A stretch of DNA of 64,000 bases, taken from assembly GCA_963728965.1 (NCBI GenBank), contig CAVSMH010000003.1, positions 62,001 to 126,000 on the forward strand, in the 5' to 3' direction. Below, piece after piece: positions 26,994-35,736 of this stretch. The stretch is from DASQZT01 sp963728965 (GTDB lineage: Bacteria; Acidobacteriota; Terriglobia; Bryobacterales; Bryobacteraceae). The notes under the pieces were generated by a model. The model had not been told where the DNA came from, made no database searches, and saw only the letters and a program-made list of their open reading frames with translations. The translations under genes were made by a program, and so were the position numbers. Position 1 is the first letter of the stretch. Each line of letters begins with the position of its first letter.

Positions 26994-28364
26994 ATGAAGC
27001 TGCGGGGTATGGCCCTGATAGTCTGCGCGACGGGCATCTTCGCCACCGAGTCGGTCGGCGAACGTGCGCAGCGATACCTCGCCGAGCTGGTCCGCATCGA
27101 CACCTCCAATCCCCCGGGAAACGAGTCCCGCGTGGCCCAGTACCTCAAACAGGTGGCGGACGAAGAGGGAATCGCCGCGGAAGTCCTCGGCGCCAGCCCG
27201 GCGCGGCTGAACTTCGTCGCGCGCTTGGCCGGCTCGGGAGCGGAACGGCCCCTGCTCCTGATGGCCCATTCCGACGTCGTGCCGGCGGACTCTCCCAACT
27301 GGAGCGTGGCGCCCTTTTCGGGAACCGTGCGGGAGGGCTTCGTCTACGGCCGCGGAGCGCTCGACGACAAATCGCTGCTGGCCGCCGAGCTGGCCGTCCT
27401 GGTCGAGCTGAAACGCACCCGCCGCGTGCTGGCGCGCGACGTGATCCTGCTGGCGGAGAGCGATGAAGAGGCATCTTCCACCGGGATTGAGTGGATGATG
27501 CGAAACGCCTGGAACCGCATCGACGCGGAATTCGCCCTCAACGAAGGAGGCATGGCGACGGACCTGCCCGACGGCATGCGCGTTTTCCAGATCCAGACCG
27601 CGGAGAAGGTGCCCACCCCGGTCGTGCTGCGCGCCCGTGGAACCGCCGGGCACGGTTCCCTGCCCCGCGCCGACAATCCACTGGTGAGCGTGGCCCGCGC
27701 CATCGTTCGCCTGGCCGAGGCCCGGCAGCCGGTGCGCCTCAACGATACCAGCCGCCGCTATCTCCGGGAGTTGGCGAAGCTGGAGGGATTCTCTTGGCTG
27801 GGGCCGCTGCTTCCCAAACTGGAGCGCGCGCCCGAAGCCATGGCCGCCGCCGCGGAAATCCGCCGGCGCGACCGCGAGTTGGATGCCCAACTCCGCACCA
27901 CCATCTCTCCCGACGTGATCCACGCCGGGTCGGTCTTCAACGTCATTCCTGCCGTCGCCGAAGCGGAAGTGGATGTCCGCCGCCTGCCCAACGAAACCCG
28001 CGAAGAGGTGCTCACCCGGCTCCGCCGGGCCATCCGCGACAGCCGCGTGGAACTGATCCCGCTCGCCGGCCACGATATGCCTTCCACGCCGCCCAGCTCG
28101 CTCGACACCGCGCTCTACCGCGCGATGGAAAGCGTGTTTCGCGAGGCCGGACCCCGCGCGCTCGTGGTCCCCTATATGACCCGCGGCGCCACCGATGGAT
28201 CGTTCCTGCGCCGCAAGGGCATGGCCGTCTACGGCGCCCCCCTGTTTGCGCGGCAGGACAATGAAAACCGTGCGCACGGCAACGACGAGCGCATCGCCGT
28301 CGAAAGCGTTCGCGAGGGTACGGCCCTCCTGTGGGAGGTGGTCACCAGGGTGGCTGCCAAATGA
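26994..28364 (+). CDS. Exported M20 family zinc peptidase (second copy type)
   Basis: This 456-residue protein has a short signal-like N-terminus (MKLRGMALIVCATGIFA). M20 zinc motifs are intact: His92 and Asp94 in MAHSDVVP, Asp124 in GRGALDDKS and Glu158-Glu159 in AESDEEAS. It shares the start of its mature region (LVRIDTSNPPGNE) with the M20 protein at 10677-12107 (IIRIDTSNPPGNE), so the two are paralogues. Its stop overlaps the ATG of the HEXXH/TPR gene (ATGA), indicating translational coupling. A TAACAT box lies seven bases before the ATG, with AGGA partly overlapping the gap. Confidence 0.9.
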   Translation: MKLRGMALIVCATGIFATESVGERAQRYLAELVRIDTSNPPGNESRVAQYLKQVADEEGIAAEVLGASPARLNFVARLAGSGAERPLLLMAHSDVVPADSPNWSVAPFSGTVREGFVYGRGALDDKSLLAAELAVLVELKRTRRVLARDVILLAESDEEASSTGIEWMMRNAWNRIDAEFALNEGGMATDLPDGMRVFQIQTAEKVPTPVVLRARGTAGHGSLPRADNPLVSVARAIVRLAEARQPVRLNDTSRRYLRELAKLEGFSWLGPLLPKLERAPEAMAAAAEIRRRDRELDAQLRTTISPDVIHAGSVFNVIPAVAEAEVDVRRLPNETREEVLTRLRRAIRDSRVELIPLAGHDMPSTPPSSLDTALYRAMESVFREAGPRALVVPYMTRGATDGSFLRRKGMAVYGAPLFARQDNENRAHGNDERIAVESVREGTALLWEVVTRVAAK

Positions 28365-30094
28365 GAACCGCGGCGCTCGTGGCGCTGGCGTGCATAGCCG
28401 CGCACGCCCAAACCCCCGCTCCCTGGACGGTCGCCCGCAGCGAGCACTTCGAGGTCTATTCGCAGTCCGGCGAGGCTCCGGCCCGCGCGGCCATACGCTG
28501 GTTCGAACAACTGCGCGCCCTCCTGGCCGGGCAGACCGGCCTGAAGCTCGACGGCCTGCAGCCCGTAAGGGTAATCGGCTTCCGCTCCGCCAAGGAGTAC
28601 GACCCCTACCGGCTGCGCCCCGGGGCGGCCGCCTATTCGATCGGCACCGAGGGCCGCGAGTATATCGTGATGCCGTCTTTGGGAACCGGTGAATTCGCCA
28701 TGGCGGCGCACGAATATGCCCACGTGGTGCTGCATGCCAGCGGGCTGCGCCTTCCGGCATGGCTGGCCGAAGGGCTGGCGGATTTCTTCTCCACGGTGCG
28801 CATCGGCGAGCGCGGCAGCGCCATCGGCGGCGACTTTCCCCAACGCGCGCAGGAACTGCGGCGCGGCAGGTGGATCCCCTTCGAAGAGCTGCTCACGAGC
28901 TCTTCGGAAACGTCCCTCTTCTATGCCGAAAGCTGGGCCTTGACCGAGATGCTGGCGCGGTCCCCCTTGTACCTCCCGCGCTTCCCGCTGCTGGTCGGCG
29001 CGCTGAGCGCGGGTTCGGCCTCAGCCAGCACGCTCAGCTCGCTGTACGGACGGCCCCTTGCGACCATCGAGCGGGATGCCCGCGTCTGGTCCGGGCACAG
29101 CCACGTTGCGGCAACGGGACTGCCCGCTGTGACGGCGCCCCTCGACGCGGTGGAAGTGGCCGCGGTCTCCGGCTACGCCGCCCGCGCCCTCATGGCGGAT
29201 CTGCTCCTGGCCAACGGCGCGCTGGACCGCGCCGCCGCGGAGTACCGCTCGCTGTCCCGCGAAAATCCGCGCGACGCCGATGTGGCCGCGGCATTGGGTA
29301 CGGTGGCGCTCCAGCGCCGCGACCCCGTGGCCGCCCGCCGCGAGTGGAAGCGGGCCATTGCGCTCGGCGTCAACGATGCCGCTTTGTGCTACCGCTACGC
29401 CGTCCTGGCCTCCAATGCGAACCTCCCGCCGGAGGAGGTCCGCCCCGCGCTCGAACGCGTCCTCGAATTGAAGCCCGATCACGACGACGCCCGCTACCTG
29501 CTGGCGCTCCTCGAGAAAAACGCCGGGCACGAGCGGGAGGCTGTGCGTCAGTTGCGCGCCATGCGGGTCGTGGCTCCGGCGCGCGCTTTCGACTATTGGA
29601 GCGCGCTCTCCGACGCGCTGAACCAGGCCGGGGACCATGACGAGGCGAAAGCGGCGGCGCGGAAGGCCGCCGAAGCGGCCACCTCGCCCGACCAGCGGGT
29701 GCGCGCCGCCCAGCTTGCCTGGGTGGCGGCGACGGAGGTCGCCGTCCGCGTCGCCCGCGACCCCGACGGCCAGACCCGCATGGTCGCCACCCGCGTGCCG
29801 CGCGACACCACCGGCTGGAATCCCTTCATCGAGGCCGACGACGACGTCCGGCGCCTGTCGGGCACGCTGCGCGAGATCGACTGCACCGGCGCCGTGACCC
29901 GCTTTCTGCTCGATACCGCGGCCGGACCGGTCGCCGTTGCCATTACCGACCCCTCCCGCATGCTGGCCCGCAACGCGCCCGCCGAGTTCACTTGCGGGCC
30001 GCAGACCGGTGCCGTGGTCTCCGTCGTATACGCCGCGGGAACCGTGCCCGGCATCCAGGCCGACGGTGTGCTCCGCGGCATCGAATTTCACTAG
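28361..30094 (+). CDS. Secreted HEXXH metallopeptidase-like protein with TPR repeats
   Basis: This 577-residue protein has a signal peptide in residues 1-16 (MRTAALVALACIAAHA). The motif HEYAH at 117-121 plus a downstream Glu at about 137 (LAEGLADFF) fit a gluzincin-type zinc site, as in the peptidase-MA-like/DUF1570 families. Residues about 260-460 contain tetratricopeptide-like helices (GALDRAAAEYRSLSRENPRD, ALERVLELKPDHDDARYLLA). A C-terminal beta region follows. It may cleave or bind peptides outside the cytoplasm. Its start overlaps the M20 peptidase stop by four bases, so the pair is expressed together. Confidence 0.82.
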   Translation: MRTAALVALACIAAHAQTPAPWTVARSEHFEVYSQSGEAPARAAIRWFEQLRALLAGQTGLKLDGLQPVRVIGFRSAKEYDPYRLRPGAAAYSIGTEGREYIVMPSLGTGEFAMAAHEYAHVVLHASGLRLPAWLAEGLADFFSTVRIGERGSAIGGDFPQRAQELRRGRWIPFEELLTSSSETSLFYAESWALTEMLARSPLYLPRFPLLVGALSAGSASASTLSSLYGRPLATIERDARVWSGHSHVAATGLPAVTAPLDAVEVAAVSGYAARALMADLLLANGALDRAAAEYRSLSRENPRDADVAAALGTVALQRRDPVAARREWKRAIALGVNDAALCYRYAVLASNANLPPEEVRPALERVLELKPDHDDARYLLALLEKNAGHEREAVRQLRAMRVVAPARAFDYWSALSDALNQAGDHDEAKAAARKAAEAATSPDQRVRAAQLAWVAATEVAVRVARDPDGQTRMVATRVPRDTTGWNPFIEADDDVRRLSGTLREIDCTGAVTRFLLDTAAGPVAVAITDPSRMLARNAPAEFTCGPQTGAVVSVVYAAGTVPGIQADGVLRGIEFH

Positions 30095-30159
30095 CGGCCC
30101 CCTAAGCGCGTCTGCGCCCCCGCGGCTCCGCTCAGCACCACCCACGCCGCCACCGGCGG

Positions 30160-30165
30160 TATAAA
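30160..30165 (+). promoter_or_regulatory. Candidate -10 box for the tannase-like gene
   Basis: TATAAA lies ten bases before the ATG at 30176, with CTTTGAAGAC between and no ribosome site. It follows the short-leader pattern seen at other genes here. Confidence 0.4.
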
Positions 30166-30175
30166 CTTTGAAGAC

Positions 30176-31753
30176 ATGAGTATATCCGATCGCTTCGCCA
30201 TCGGGCTCGCGGCCGCCCTGCTGGGCTGCGCCTCCCTCCCCGGCGCCACCACCTGCGAGAGCCTGGCCACTCTCAAACTTGCCTCCACCACCGTCACCGC
30301 CGCGGTGGTGCCCGCCGGCACGTTCACCGCGCCCGAGGGACCCCCGGTCCGCGATCTGCCGGCGTTCTGCCGCGTGTCCGGCGTCATCAAGCCCACCCCC
30401 GATTCCGACATCCGCTTCGAAGTCTGGATGCCCGTCTCCGGTTGGACCGGCAAATTCCAAGGCATCGGCAACGGCGGCTTCGCCGGCTCCATCGCCTGGA
30501 CCGGTCTCGGCGCCGCCGTCCGGGCCGGGTATGCCAGCGCCGCCACCGATACCGGCCACCACGCCGGCGGCACCGACGCCTCCTGGGCCCTCGACCATCC
30601 CGAGAAGATCGTCGATTTCGGTTACCGCGCCATCCACGAAACCGCCGACAAGGCCAAAGCCTACATCGCGGCCTTTTACGGCAATGCCCCGCGCCGCTCC
30701 TATTTCAGTTCCTGCTCCAATGGCGGCCGCCAGGCCCTCATGGAGGCGCAACGCTACCCCGCCGACTATGACGGCATCATCGCCGGCGCCCCGGCGAATT
30801 ACTGGACCCACCTGCTCACCACCGCCATTGCCGACGTCCGCGCACTCATGGACGATCCCGCCAGCTACATCCCCGCCTCCAAGATCCCCGCCATCGAAGC
30901 CGCCGCGCTCGCCGCCTGCGATGCCAACGACGGCATTAAGGACGGCGTCATCGACAATCCCGCCGCCTGCCGCTTCGATCCGTCCGTCATCCTCTGCAAG
31001 GGTGCCGATTCCGACGCCTGCCTTACCGCCCCGCAGGTCGCCGCCCTCAAGAAACTCTACGCCGGCCCGCACGATTCCCAAGGCCGCCCCATCTTTCCCG
31101 GCTACTCGCCCGGCGGCGAATCGGGCGGCGGCGGCTGGCCCACCTGGATCACCGGTGCCAAGCCCGGCGCCAGCCTCATGTACGCCTTCGGAACCCAGTA
31201 CTTCAAGAACATGGTGTTCGACAGCGCCGCCTGGGACTACCACACCTTCGATGCCGGCCGCGACATGAAGAAGGCCGACGACAAACATGCCCGCATCCTC
31301 AACGCCACCGACCCCGACCTCAAGAAATTCCGCGACCGCGGCGGCAAGCTCATCCTCTATCATGGTTGGTCCGATGCCGCCATCGCGCCCCGGAACGCCA
31401 TCGACTACTACGAGACCGTCGTGGCCCGCATGGGTGAAAAGCAGGCCGCTGGCTTCGTGCGGCTCTACATGGTTCCCGGTATGCAGCACTGCGGCGGCGG
31501 CCCCGGGCCCAACGTTTTCGGGCAAGCCACCGTCGCCAGGGGCGATCCGCAGCACGATGTCGCGGCCGCCCTGGAAGCCTGGGTCGAGCACGATACCCCG
31601 CCCTCGGCGATCATCGCCACCAGGTACAAGAACGGCAGCAATCCCGCCAGCGGCGTGGCCCGCACGCGCCCGCTTTGCCCGTATCCGGAAACGGCTAAGT
31701 ACAAGGGCGCCGGCAGTACCGACGACGCGGCGAATTTCGTCTGTGGGAAGTGA
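30176..31753 (+). CDS. Tannase/feruloyl esterase family protein
   Basis: This 525-residue exported protein has an N-terminus ending LLGCAS, which could be a lipobox (Cys18). It is an alpha/beta hydrolase with the tannase-type nucleophile Ser181 in FSSCSNGGRQA, the Asp in YHGWSDAAI and the His in MQHCGGGPG. The paired cysteines near the nucleophile and the His are characteristic of this family. A lid domain of about 150 residues contains a calcium-site-like segment (ACDANDGIKDGVIDN). It should hydrolyse ester bonds of plant phenolics such as gallate, ferulate or terephthalate-like esters, consistent with a soil heterotroph. Confidence 0.92.
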   Translation: MSISDRFAIGLAAALLGCASLPGATTCESLATLKLASTTVTAAVVPAGTFTAPEGPPVRDLPAFCRVSGVIKPTPDSDIRFEVWMPVSGWTGKFQGIGNGGFAGSIAWTGLGAAVRAGYASAATDTGHHAGGTDASWALDHPEKIVDFGYRAIHETADKAKAYIAAFYGNAPRRSYFSSCSNGGRQALMEAQRYPADYDGIIAGAPANYWTHLLTTAIADVRALMDDPASYIPASKIPAIEAAALAACDANDGIKDGVIDNPAACRFDPSVILCKGADSDACLTAPQVAALKKLYAGPHDSQGRPIFPGYSPGGESGGGGWPTWITGAKPGASLMYAFGTQYFKNMVFDSAAWDYHTFDAGRDMKKADDKHARILNATDPDLKKFRDRGGKLILYHGWSDAAIAPRNAIDYYETVVARMGEKQAAGFVRLYMVPGMQHCGGGPGPNVFGQATVARGDPQHDVAAALEAWVEHDTPPSAIIATRYKNGSNPASGVARTRPLCPYPETAKYKGAGSTDDAANFVCGK

Positions 31754-31759
31754 CCCGGC

Positions 31760-33385
31760 CTACTGCGGACTCTCGCCGAACTCGAAACGCACCAGCATTT
31801 CGCTTTCTACCGGCTCCCCGTCCTGCCGCGCCGGCTCGAACCGCCAGCGGTACAGCACCAAAGCCGAAGCCCGCGCCAGCTCGTTGCTCCCCTGCATCAT
31901 CTTCACCGCCACCACCTTGCCGCTGCGATCGATCTTCGCCGCCAGTTCCACCGAGGCGTCGCCATCGCGGTCGGCCTTCCCGCCGCCCGCCGGCAGCGGG
32001 TGTTCGAGCGGATTGGCGGGCACGAATTTCTCGTTGTCTCTGCTGAATGCGCGCAGCACCGGCAGCCGCCGCAGCAGCGATTGCGATGGCTTGATGTAAG
32101 CCACCACCCGCTGTGCCGGGCCGTGGGGAAGGTTGGCCGGAATCGCCAGCTTCGGTATCTGTGGCATCGGCGTCCGCGAGAGCGCCGGCGGATCGGGCAG
32201 CGCCGGCGGAGGTGCCCCCGCCATTGCCGTCACGGCCGGTGCACCGTGCCAGGTCCTGCGCTGTTTGCGCGCCGAAGCCCGCAATGCCGCCGGAGTAGCT
32301 CGCTCCCGATAGTTGGGCGCCGCCACCGTCTCCCCGCCGCCCTCGTCGGGCCGCGGCACCTCGAACGGCTGCGAGGCCAGGTCCACCGCCCGTACGGTTT
32401 CCGCCGCCGGCGGCGGTTGGAGCGCCGGGCGCCGCGGCGCCGGACGGCGCCGTTCCGCCCTGGGCTGCGGCTGCTCTTTCCGCTGCTCATGCTGCTCGCG
32501 CAGGCCCACCGCACGCCCTACGTAGAACGTCGTCAACAGCACGAACATCCCGGCCGCCACTACGCTCGCCGCGCGCAGCCGTCGCATGTCCACGCCCTCC
32601 ACCGCCGATCGTGTCCACGCGGTCACGGCCGGCCACAGTGCCGCCGGCCGAACTCGTGCCGCCGCTGCCGGTGCCGCGATGGGCCCGGCGGGCGCCGCCG
32701 GGGCGCTTGGCCGGAAGCGTCGCGGTTCTACCGGAGCCGCCGCCACGCGCGCGGCCACCGGCTGGGCCGCCGCCGCCACCGCCGGCCTCTCCCGCACCGT
32801 CACCGCCGGCGCGACCGCCGCCGCCGCCGCGTGTACGCCCGCCCCCCCGATGGCGAACTCCTGGTAGCTCGCGTGCCGCCGCAGATCCTGCCCGTCCCAC
32901 ACGAACAATCCGCCCCGCGCGCCTTCCGCTTCGTCCGCCCGCACCACCAGAAACAGCGAGCTCGGCCCGCGAAACTCGTTGCTGAAAACCTCGTAATCCC
33001 GCTGGTCCAGGTACAGTCCCCGCCGCAGGTGCGTGCGGAAGATTCCCACCGGCCGCCGCCGTCCCCGTTCCAGCTTCTCCACCCGCTGCCGCAGCCGCTT
33101 CTGGTCGCGCAGCGAGAGGCTGAATCCCAATCCGTAGCGATGCTCGATCGGGAACGGCTCGAACGCCTCTACCCGCGTGCGATGACTCTCCTCGCCGCTC
33201 TCCGCGCTGCCCAGCAGGATGCCCCCGAACTCCTCCGCCCGCGCCAGTTGTCCCCGGATCGCGTGCAACACGCCTACCGACAACTCCGCCGTCACGCCGA
33301 TGCCGTTCGCCTGCCAGACAAACATCTCTGATGCCGCTTCGTCCTGCGGGTGCAAAAACACACTTCCTCCATCTTGGTTTGGCAC
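31760..33385 (-). CDS. Degenerate JAB/MPN-like domain - membrane helix - TonB-like C-terminal protein
   Basis: This 541-residue protein starts at GTG 33383-33385 (Met21 is an alternative). Residues about 25-180 read like a JAB/MPN domain (GGILLGSAESG, RPVGIFRTHLRRGLYLDQRD). The usual HxHP zinc ligands are replaced by RTHL, so it should not be a working isopeptidase. An Ala/Pro-rich linker (180-260) leads to one membrane helix (about 272-292), then a Pro/Arg-rich spacer. The C-terminus (about 465-541) resembles a TonB/energy-transducing domain (VELAAKIDRSGKVVAVKMM, YRWRFEPARQDGEPV). An N-in, C-periplasmic topology is likely. It ends seven bases from the convergent tannase gene. Confidence 0.65.
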   Translation of the reverse strand: MPNQDGGSVFLHPQDEAASEMFVWQANGIGVTAELSVGVLHAIRGQLARAEEFGGILLGSAESGEESHRTRVEAFEPFPIEHRYGLGFSLSLRDQKRLRQRVEKLERGRRRPVGIFRTHLRRGLYLDQRDYEVFSNEFRGPSSLFLVVRADEAEGARGGLFVWDGQDLRRHASYQEFAIGGAGVHAAAAAVAPAVTVRERPAVAAAAQPVAARVAAAPVEPRRFRPSAPAAPAGPIAAPAAAARVRPAALWPAVTAWTRSAVEGVDMRRLRAASVVAAGMFVLLTTFYVGRAVGLREQHEQRKEQPQPRAERRRPAPRRPALQPPPAAETVRAVDLASQPFEVPRPDEGGGETVAAPNYRERATPAALRASARKQRRTWHGAPAVTAMAGAPPPALPDPPALSRTPMPQIPKLAIPANLPHGPAQRVVAYIKPSQSLLRRLPVLRAFSRDNEKFVPANPLEHPLPAGGGKADRDGDASVELAAKIDRSGKVVAVKMMQGSNELARASALVLYRWRFEPARQDGEPVESEMLVRFEFGESPQ

Positions 33386-33541
33386 CCATTTGGACGCGGG
33401 GGAGGTGGGGCCAGTGTCTGAAATTATCTCATTTCGTCTCTTGCATTCGGTGCAGGACCATCCGCTCCGGGTCCTGTTCCGCGCGCGCCCGGTACGGATT
33501 CATACATCCCAAGCCTGCCGCGCCGGTATGCATAACCGGGT

Positions 33542-33547
33542 TACACT
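33542..33547 (+). promoter_or_regulatory. Candidate -10 box for the MFS transporter
   Basis: TACACT lies seven bases before the ATG at 33555, and no ribosome site is present (GCATCGT between). Confidence 0.35.
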
Positions 33548-33554
33548 GCATCGT

Positions 33555-34784
33555 ATGCCATCTTCCGTGAACGTCCGCCTCGCCCTCATGATGTTCCTCA
33601 ATTATGTCGTCTGGGGAGCCTGGTACGTGACGCTCGGGACCTACCTCACCGCCACTCTGAAATTCTCCGGCACCGAGGCCGGCGCCGTCTTCGGCACCAC
33701 CGCTCTGGCCTCCATGCTGTCGCCATTCTTTGTAGGCCTCGTGGCCGACCGCTTCTTTGCCACCGAACGGATGCTCGCCGCGCTTCATCTCATCGGCGCC
33801 GCTTTCCTGTTTCTCATGACCCAGGTCACCAGTTTCTCCGCCGTCTATGTCCTCATGCTGGCGTACTGCCTCTGCTTTTTCCCCACCATCGCCCTCACCA
33901 ATTCCATCACCCTCCGCCACATCGGCAACGCCGGCGCCGAGTTTCCGCTGATTCGCGTTTTCGCCACCATCGGTTGGATCTTCATCGGAGTCGTGGTGGG
34001 CTGGCTCAAGGTGGAGAAGGATTCCACCCAGTTCCTGCTGGCCGCGGGCGCTTCCCTCCTGATGAGCGCTTATTGCCTCCTCCTGCCTCACACCCCTCCG
34101 CTCGGCAAGGGGCAGAAAGTGACCATCGCGACGCTCCTCGGCCTCGACGCCCTCATCATGCTGAAGCGCCGTTCGTACCTGGTCTTCATCATCGCGTCGA
34201 TCCTGGCCTGCATTCCGCTGACGTTCTATTTCTCCTTCACCAACGCCTACTTCAACGAGGTGGGCGTGCAGAATGCCGCCGGAAAAATGACCCTCGGCCA
34301 GTTGTCGGAAGTCGGTGCCATGCTGCTCATGCCCTTTATCTTTCGGCGCGTCACCGTCAAAGCCATCCTGATGGGCGGCCTGTTTGCCTGGTCGCTGCGC
34401 TACGGCCTGCTCGCCTTCGGCAACCCCGGCGCGGGCATGTGGATGTTTTACCTCGCCATCCTGCTCCACGGCATCTGTTTCGATTTCTTCTTCATGACCG
34501 GTCAGTTGTATACCGACCAGGAAGCGCCCGCCAAGCTCCGCACCACCGCCCAGGGCTTCCTCACGTTCGTCACTTACGGCGTCGGCATGTTCCTCGGCTC
34601 GCTGCTCTCCGGCATCGCGGTCGATTTCTTCACCACCGGATCCGGCGCCACCCAGGTCCGCAACTGGAACGGCTTCTGGCTCTCCTCCTCGGCCGGCGCG
34701 TTCGTCATCCTCCTGGTGGTGGCTCTCTTCTTCCGCAGCCACTCCAAAATCGAGACCAGGAAACCCGAGGCCGCGGCCGTCTAG
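33555..34784 (+). CDS. MFS transporter, nucleoside:H+ symporter-like
   Basis: This 409-residue integral membrane protein has about twelve helices. The N-terminus MFLNYVVWGAWYVTLGTYL and the segment FAWSLRYGLLAFGNPG closely fit the NupG/XapB nucleoside symporter family. It probably imports nucleosides with protons. The ATG at 33555 places the first helix at the correct distance; the longer upstream reading is antisense to the JAB/TonB gene and has no family character. The stop overlaps that of the convergent DUF3108 gene by four bases. Confidence 0.85.
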   Translation: MPSSVNVRLALMMFLNYVVWGAWYVTLGTYLTATLKFSGTEAGAVFGTTALASMLSPFFVGLVADRFFATERMLAALHLIGAAFLFLMTQVTSFSAVYVLMLAYCLCFFPTIALTNSITLRHIGNAGAEFPLIRVFATIGWIFIGVVVGWLKVEKDSTQFLLAAGASLLMSAYCLLLPHTPPLGKGQKVTIATLLGLDALIMLKRRSYLVFIIASILACIPLTFYFSFTNAYFNEVGVQNAAGKMTLGQLSEVGAMLLMPFIFRRVTVKAILMGGLFAWSLRYGLLAFGNPGAGMWMFYLAILLHGICFDFFFMTGQLYTDQEAPAKLRTTAQGFLTFVTYGVGMFLGSLLSGIAVDFFTTGSGATQVRNWNGFWLSSSAGAFVILLVVALFFRSHSKIETRKPEAAAV

Positions 34785-35530
34785 CCGGCCTCCCGCTTCT
34801 CCAGTTGCAGGGTGATCGTCCCGATCGCCAGTTGCATCCGCACCCGAATCTGCACCGGCAGTTTGCGCCGGTCGTCGGTCAGCCACACGTACAGGTGCGC
34901 CGGCCGCTTGAACAGGATCCCGTTGAACAGGTGAATCTCGTAGCGCGTTGCCCGGAACGTGCCCGCCGGCGTCTTCACGTCCTCGCTCTGTTGCGCCTCC
35001 ACTTTCACCATCACGCTCTTCTTGCCGTCGCTCACCGGAATCTGCATGCTCTGCCCGGTTTCGATAGTCAGCGTGCGCAGGTAGTACAGGCCGCCCGCAA
35101 TGTCGTGTATGCACGGCGGCACGTCGATCTCCTGCGCCAGCACCGTCGCGTTCTTGACCAGGTCGCGCTCCAGGTAGCTCGCCTTGCGCCCCTCCGGACT
35201 CACCGTGAAGCGGGTCTCGCGCTGGCGCTTGCCCTCATTGATCTTCCCCAGCGCCGATTGCGTGCACAGGCTCTGGTTCAGGCGGGCTCCGTAGTCGTCC
35301 TCCACTTTAAACAGCTTCGAAACCAGGCCCACCGATTCCAGATGCAGATTCACCTGCCATCCCGAGCGCGCCTGCGGCATCGCCGACCAGTCGAGCCTCC
35401 CTTTCCCCGCCGTAATCAGCCGCCACTCGATGTTGTAGTGCAGCGTCTCCTTTGCCGGCAGGCTGTCGCTCTGCGGCGCAGCCATCTGGACCCAAGCTAA
35501 GGGCATAAGCCACAACAGCTTCGAGGGCAT
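34781..35530 (-). CDS. DUF3108 domain exported protein
   Basis: This protein has about 249 residues and starts at the ATG at 35528-35530; a TTG six codons upstream is less likely. A signal peptide (KLLWLMPLAWVQMAAPQ) precedes a DUF3108-type beta-rich domain: ETLHYNIEWRLITAGKGRLD, then LYYLRTLTIETGQSM, then FKRPAHLYVWLTDDRRKLPVQ. The last segment matches the family's typical W.T.D..R.PV motif. It is probably periplasmic or outer-membrane associated. The biochemical role is unknown for the family. It is divergent from the sedolisin, with about 200 bases between. Confidence 0.82.
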   Translation of the reverse strand: MPSKLLWLMPLAWVQMAAPQSDSLPAKETLHYNIEWRLITAGKGRLDWSAMPQARSGWQVNLHLESVGLVSKLFKVEDDYGARLNQSLCTQSALGKINEGKRQRETRFTVSPEGRKASYLERDLVKNATVLAQEIDVPPCIHDIAGGLYYLRTLTIETGQSMQIPVSDGKKSVMVKVEAQQSEDVKTPAGTFRATRYEIHLFNGILFKRPAHLYVWLTDDRRKLPVQIRVRMQLAIGTITLQLEKREAG

Positions 35531-35648
35531 GAAAGGCCAGTGTCGCAAATGCGCCGCAGCCCGCGCAAATTCCGCCGCCCCCGCCCGGCCCGGATCCCTG
35601 CCGTGCGGATTGGCCCCTGTAACGTACCATTACGCCTAACCCACCGGC

Positions 35649-35676
35649 TTGACTTGTACGCGGCATTACCGATAAT
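35649..35676 (+). promoter_or_regulatory. Sigma-70-type promoter for the sedolisin gene
   Basis: TTGACT (35649-35654) and GATAAT (35671-35676) are separated by 16 bases. This is the best -35/-10 pair I see in the window. It predicts a leader of about 50 bases and is followed by a GGAGG ribosome site before the ATG at 35737. Confidence 0.6.
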
Positions 35677-35736
35677 CTGAGTCACTCACTGCAACGCCGG
35701 CTTGGTCGCGGCAACTGTCCTCCTGGAGGCTCGGTA

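Noticed and set aside
29021..31591. Open minus-strand frame of about 850 codons opposite the TPR and tannase genes
   Set aside because: Gly/Ala/Val-rich shadow of the real genes. It has no start signal and no motifs.
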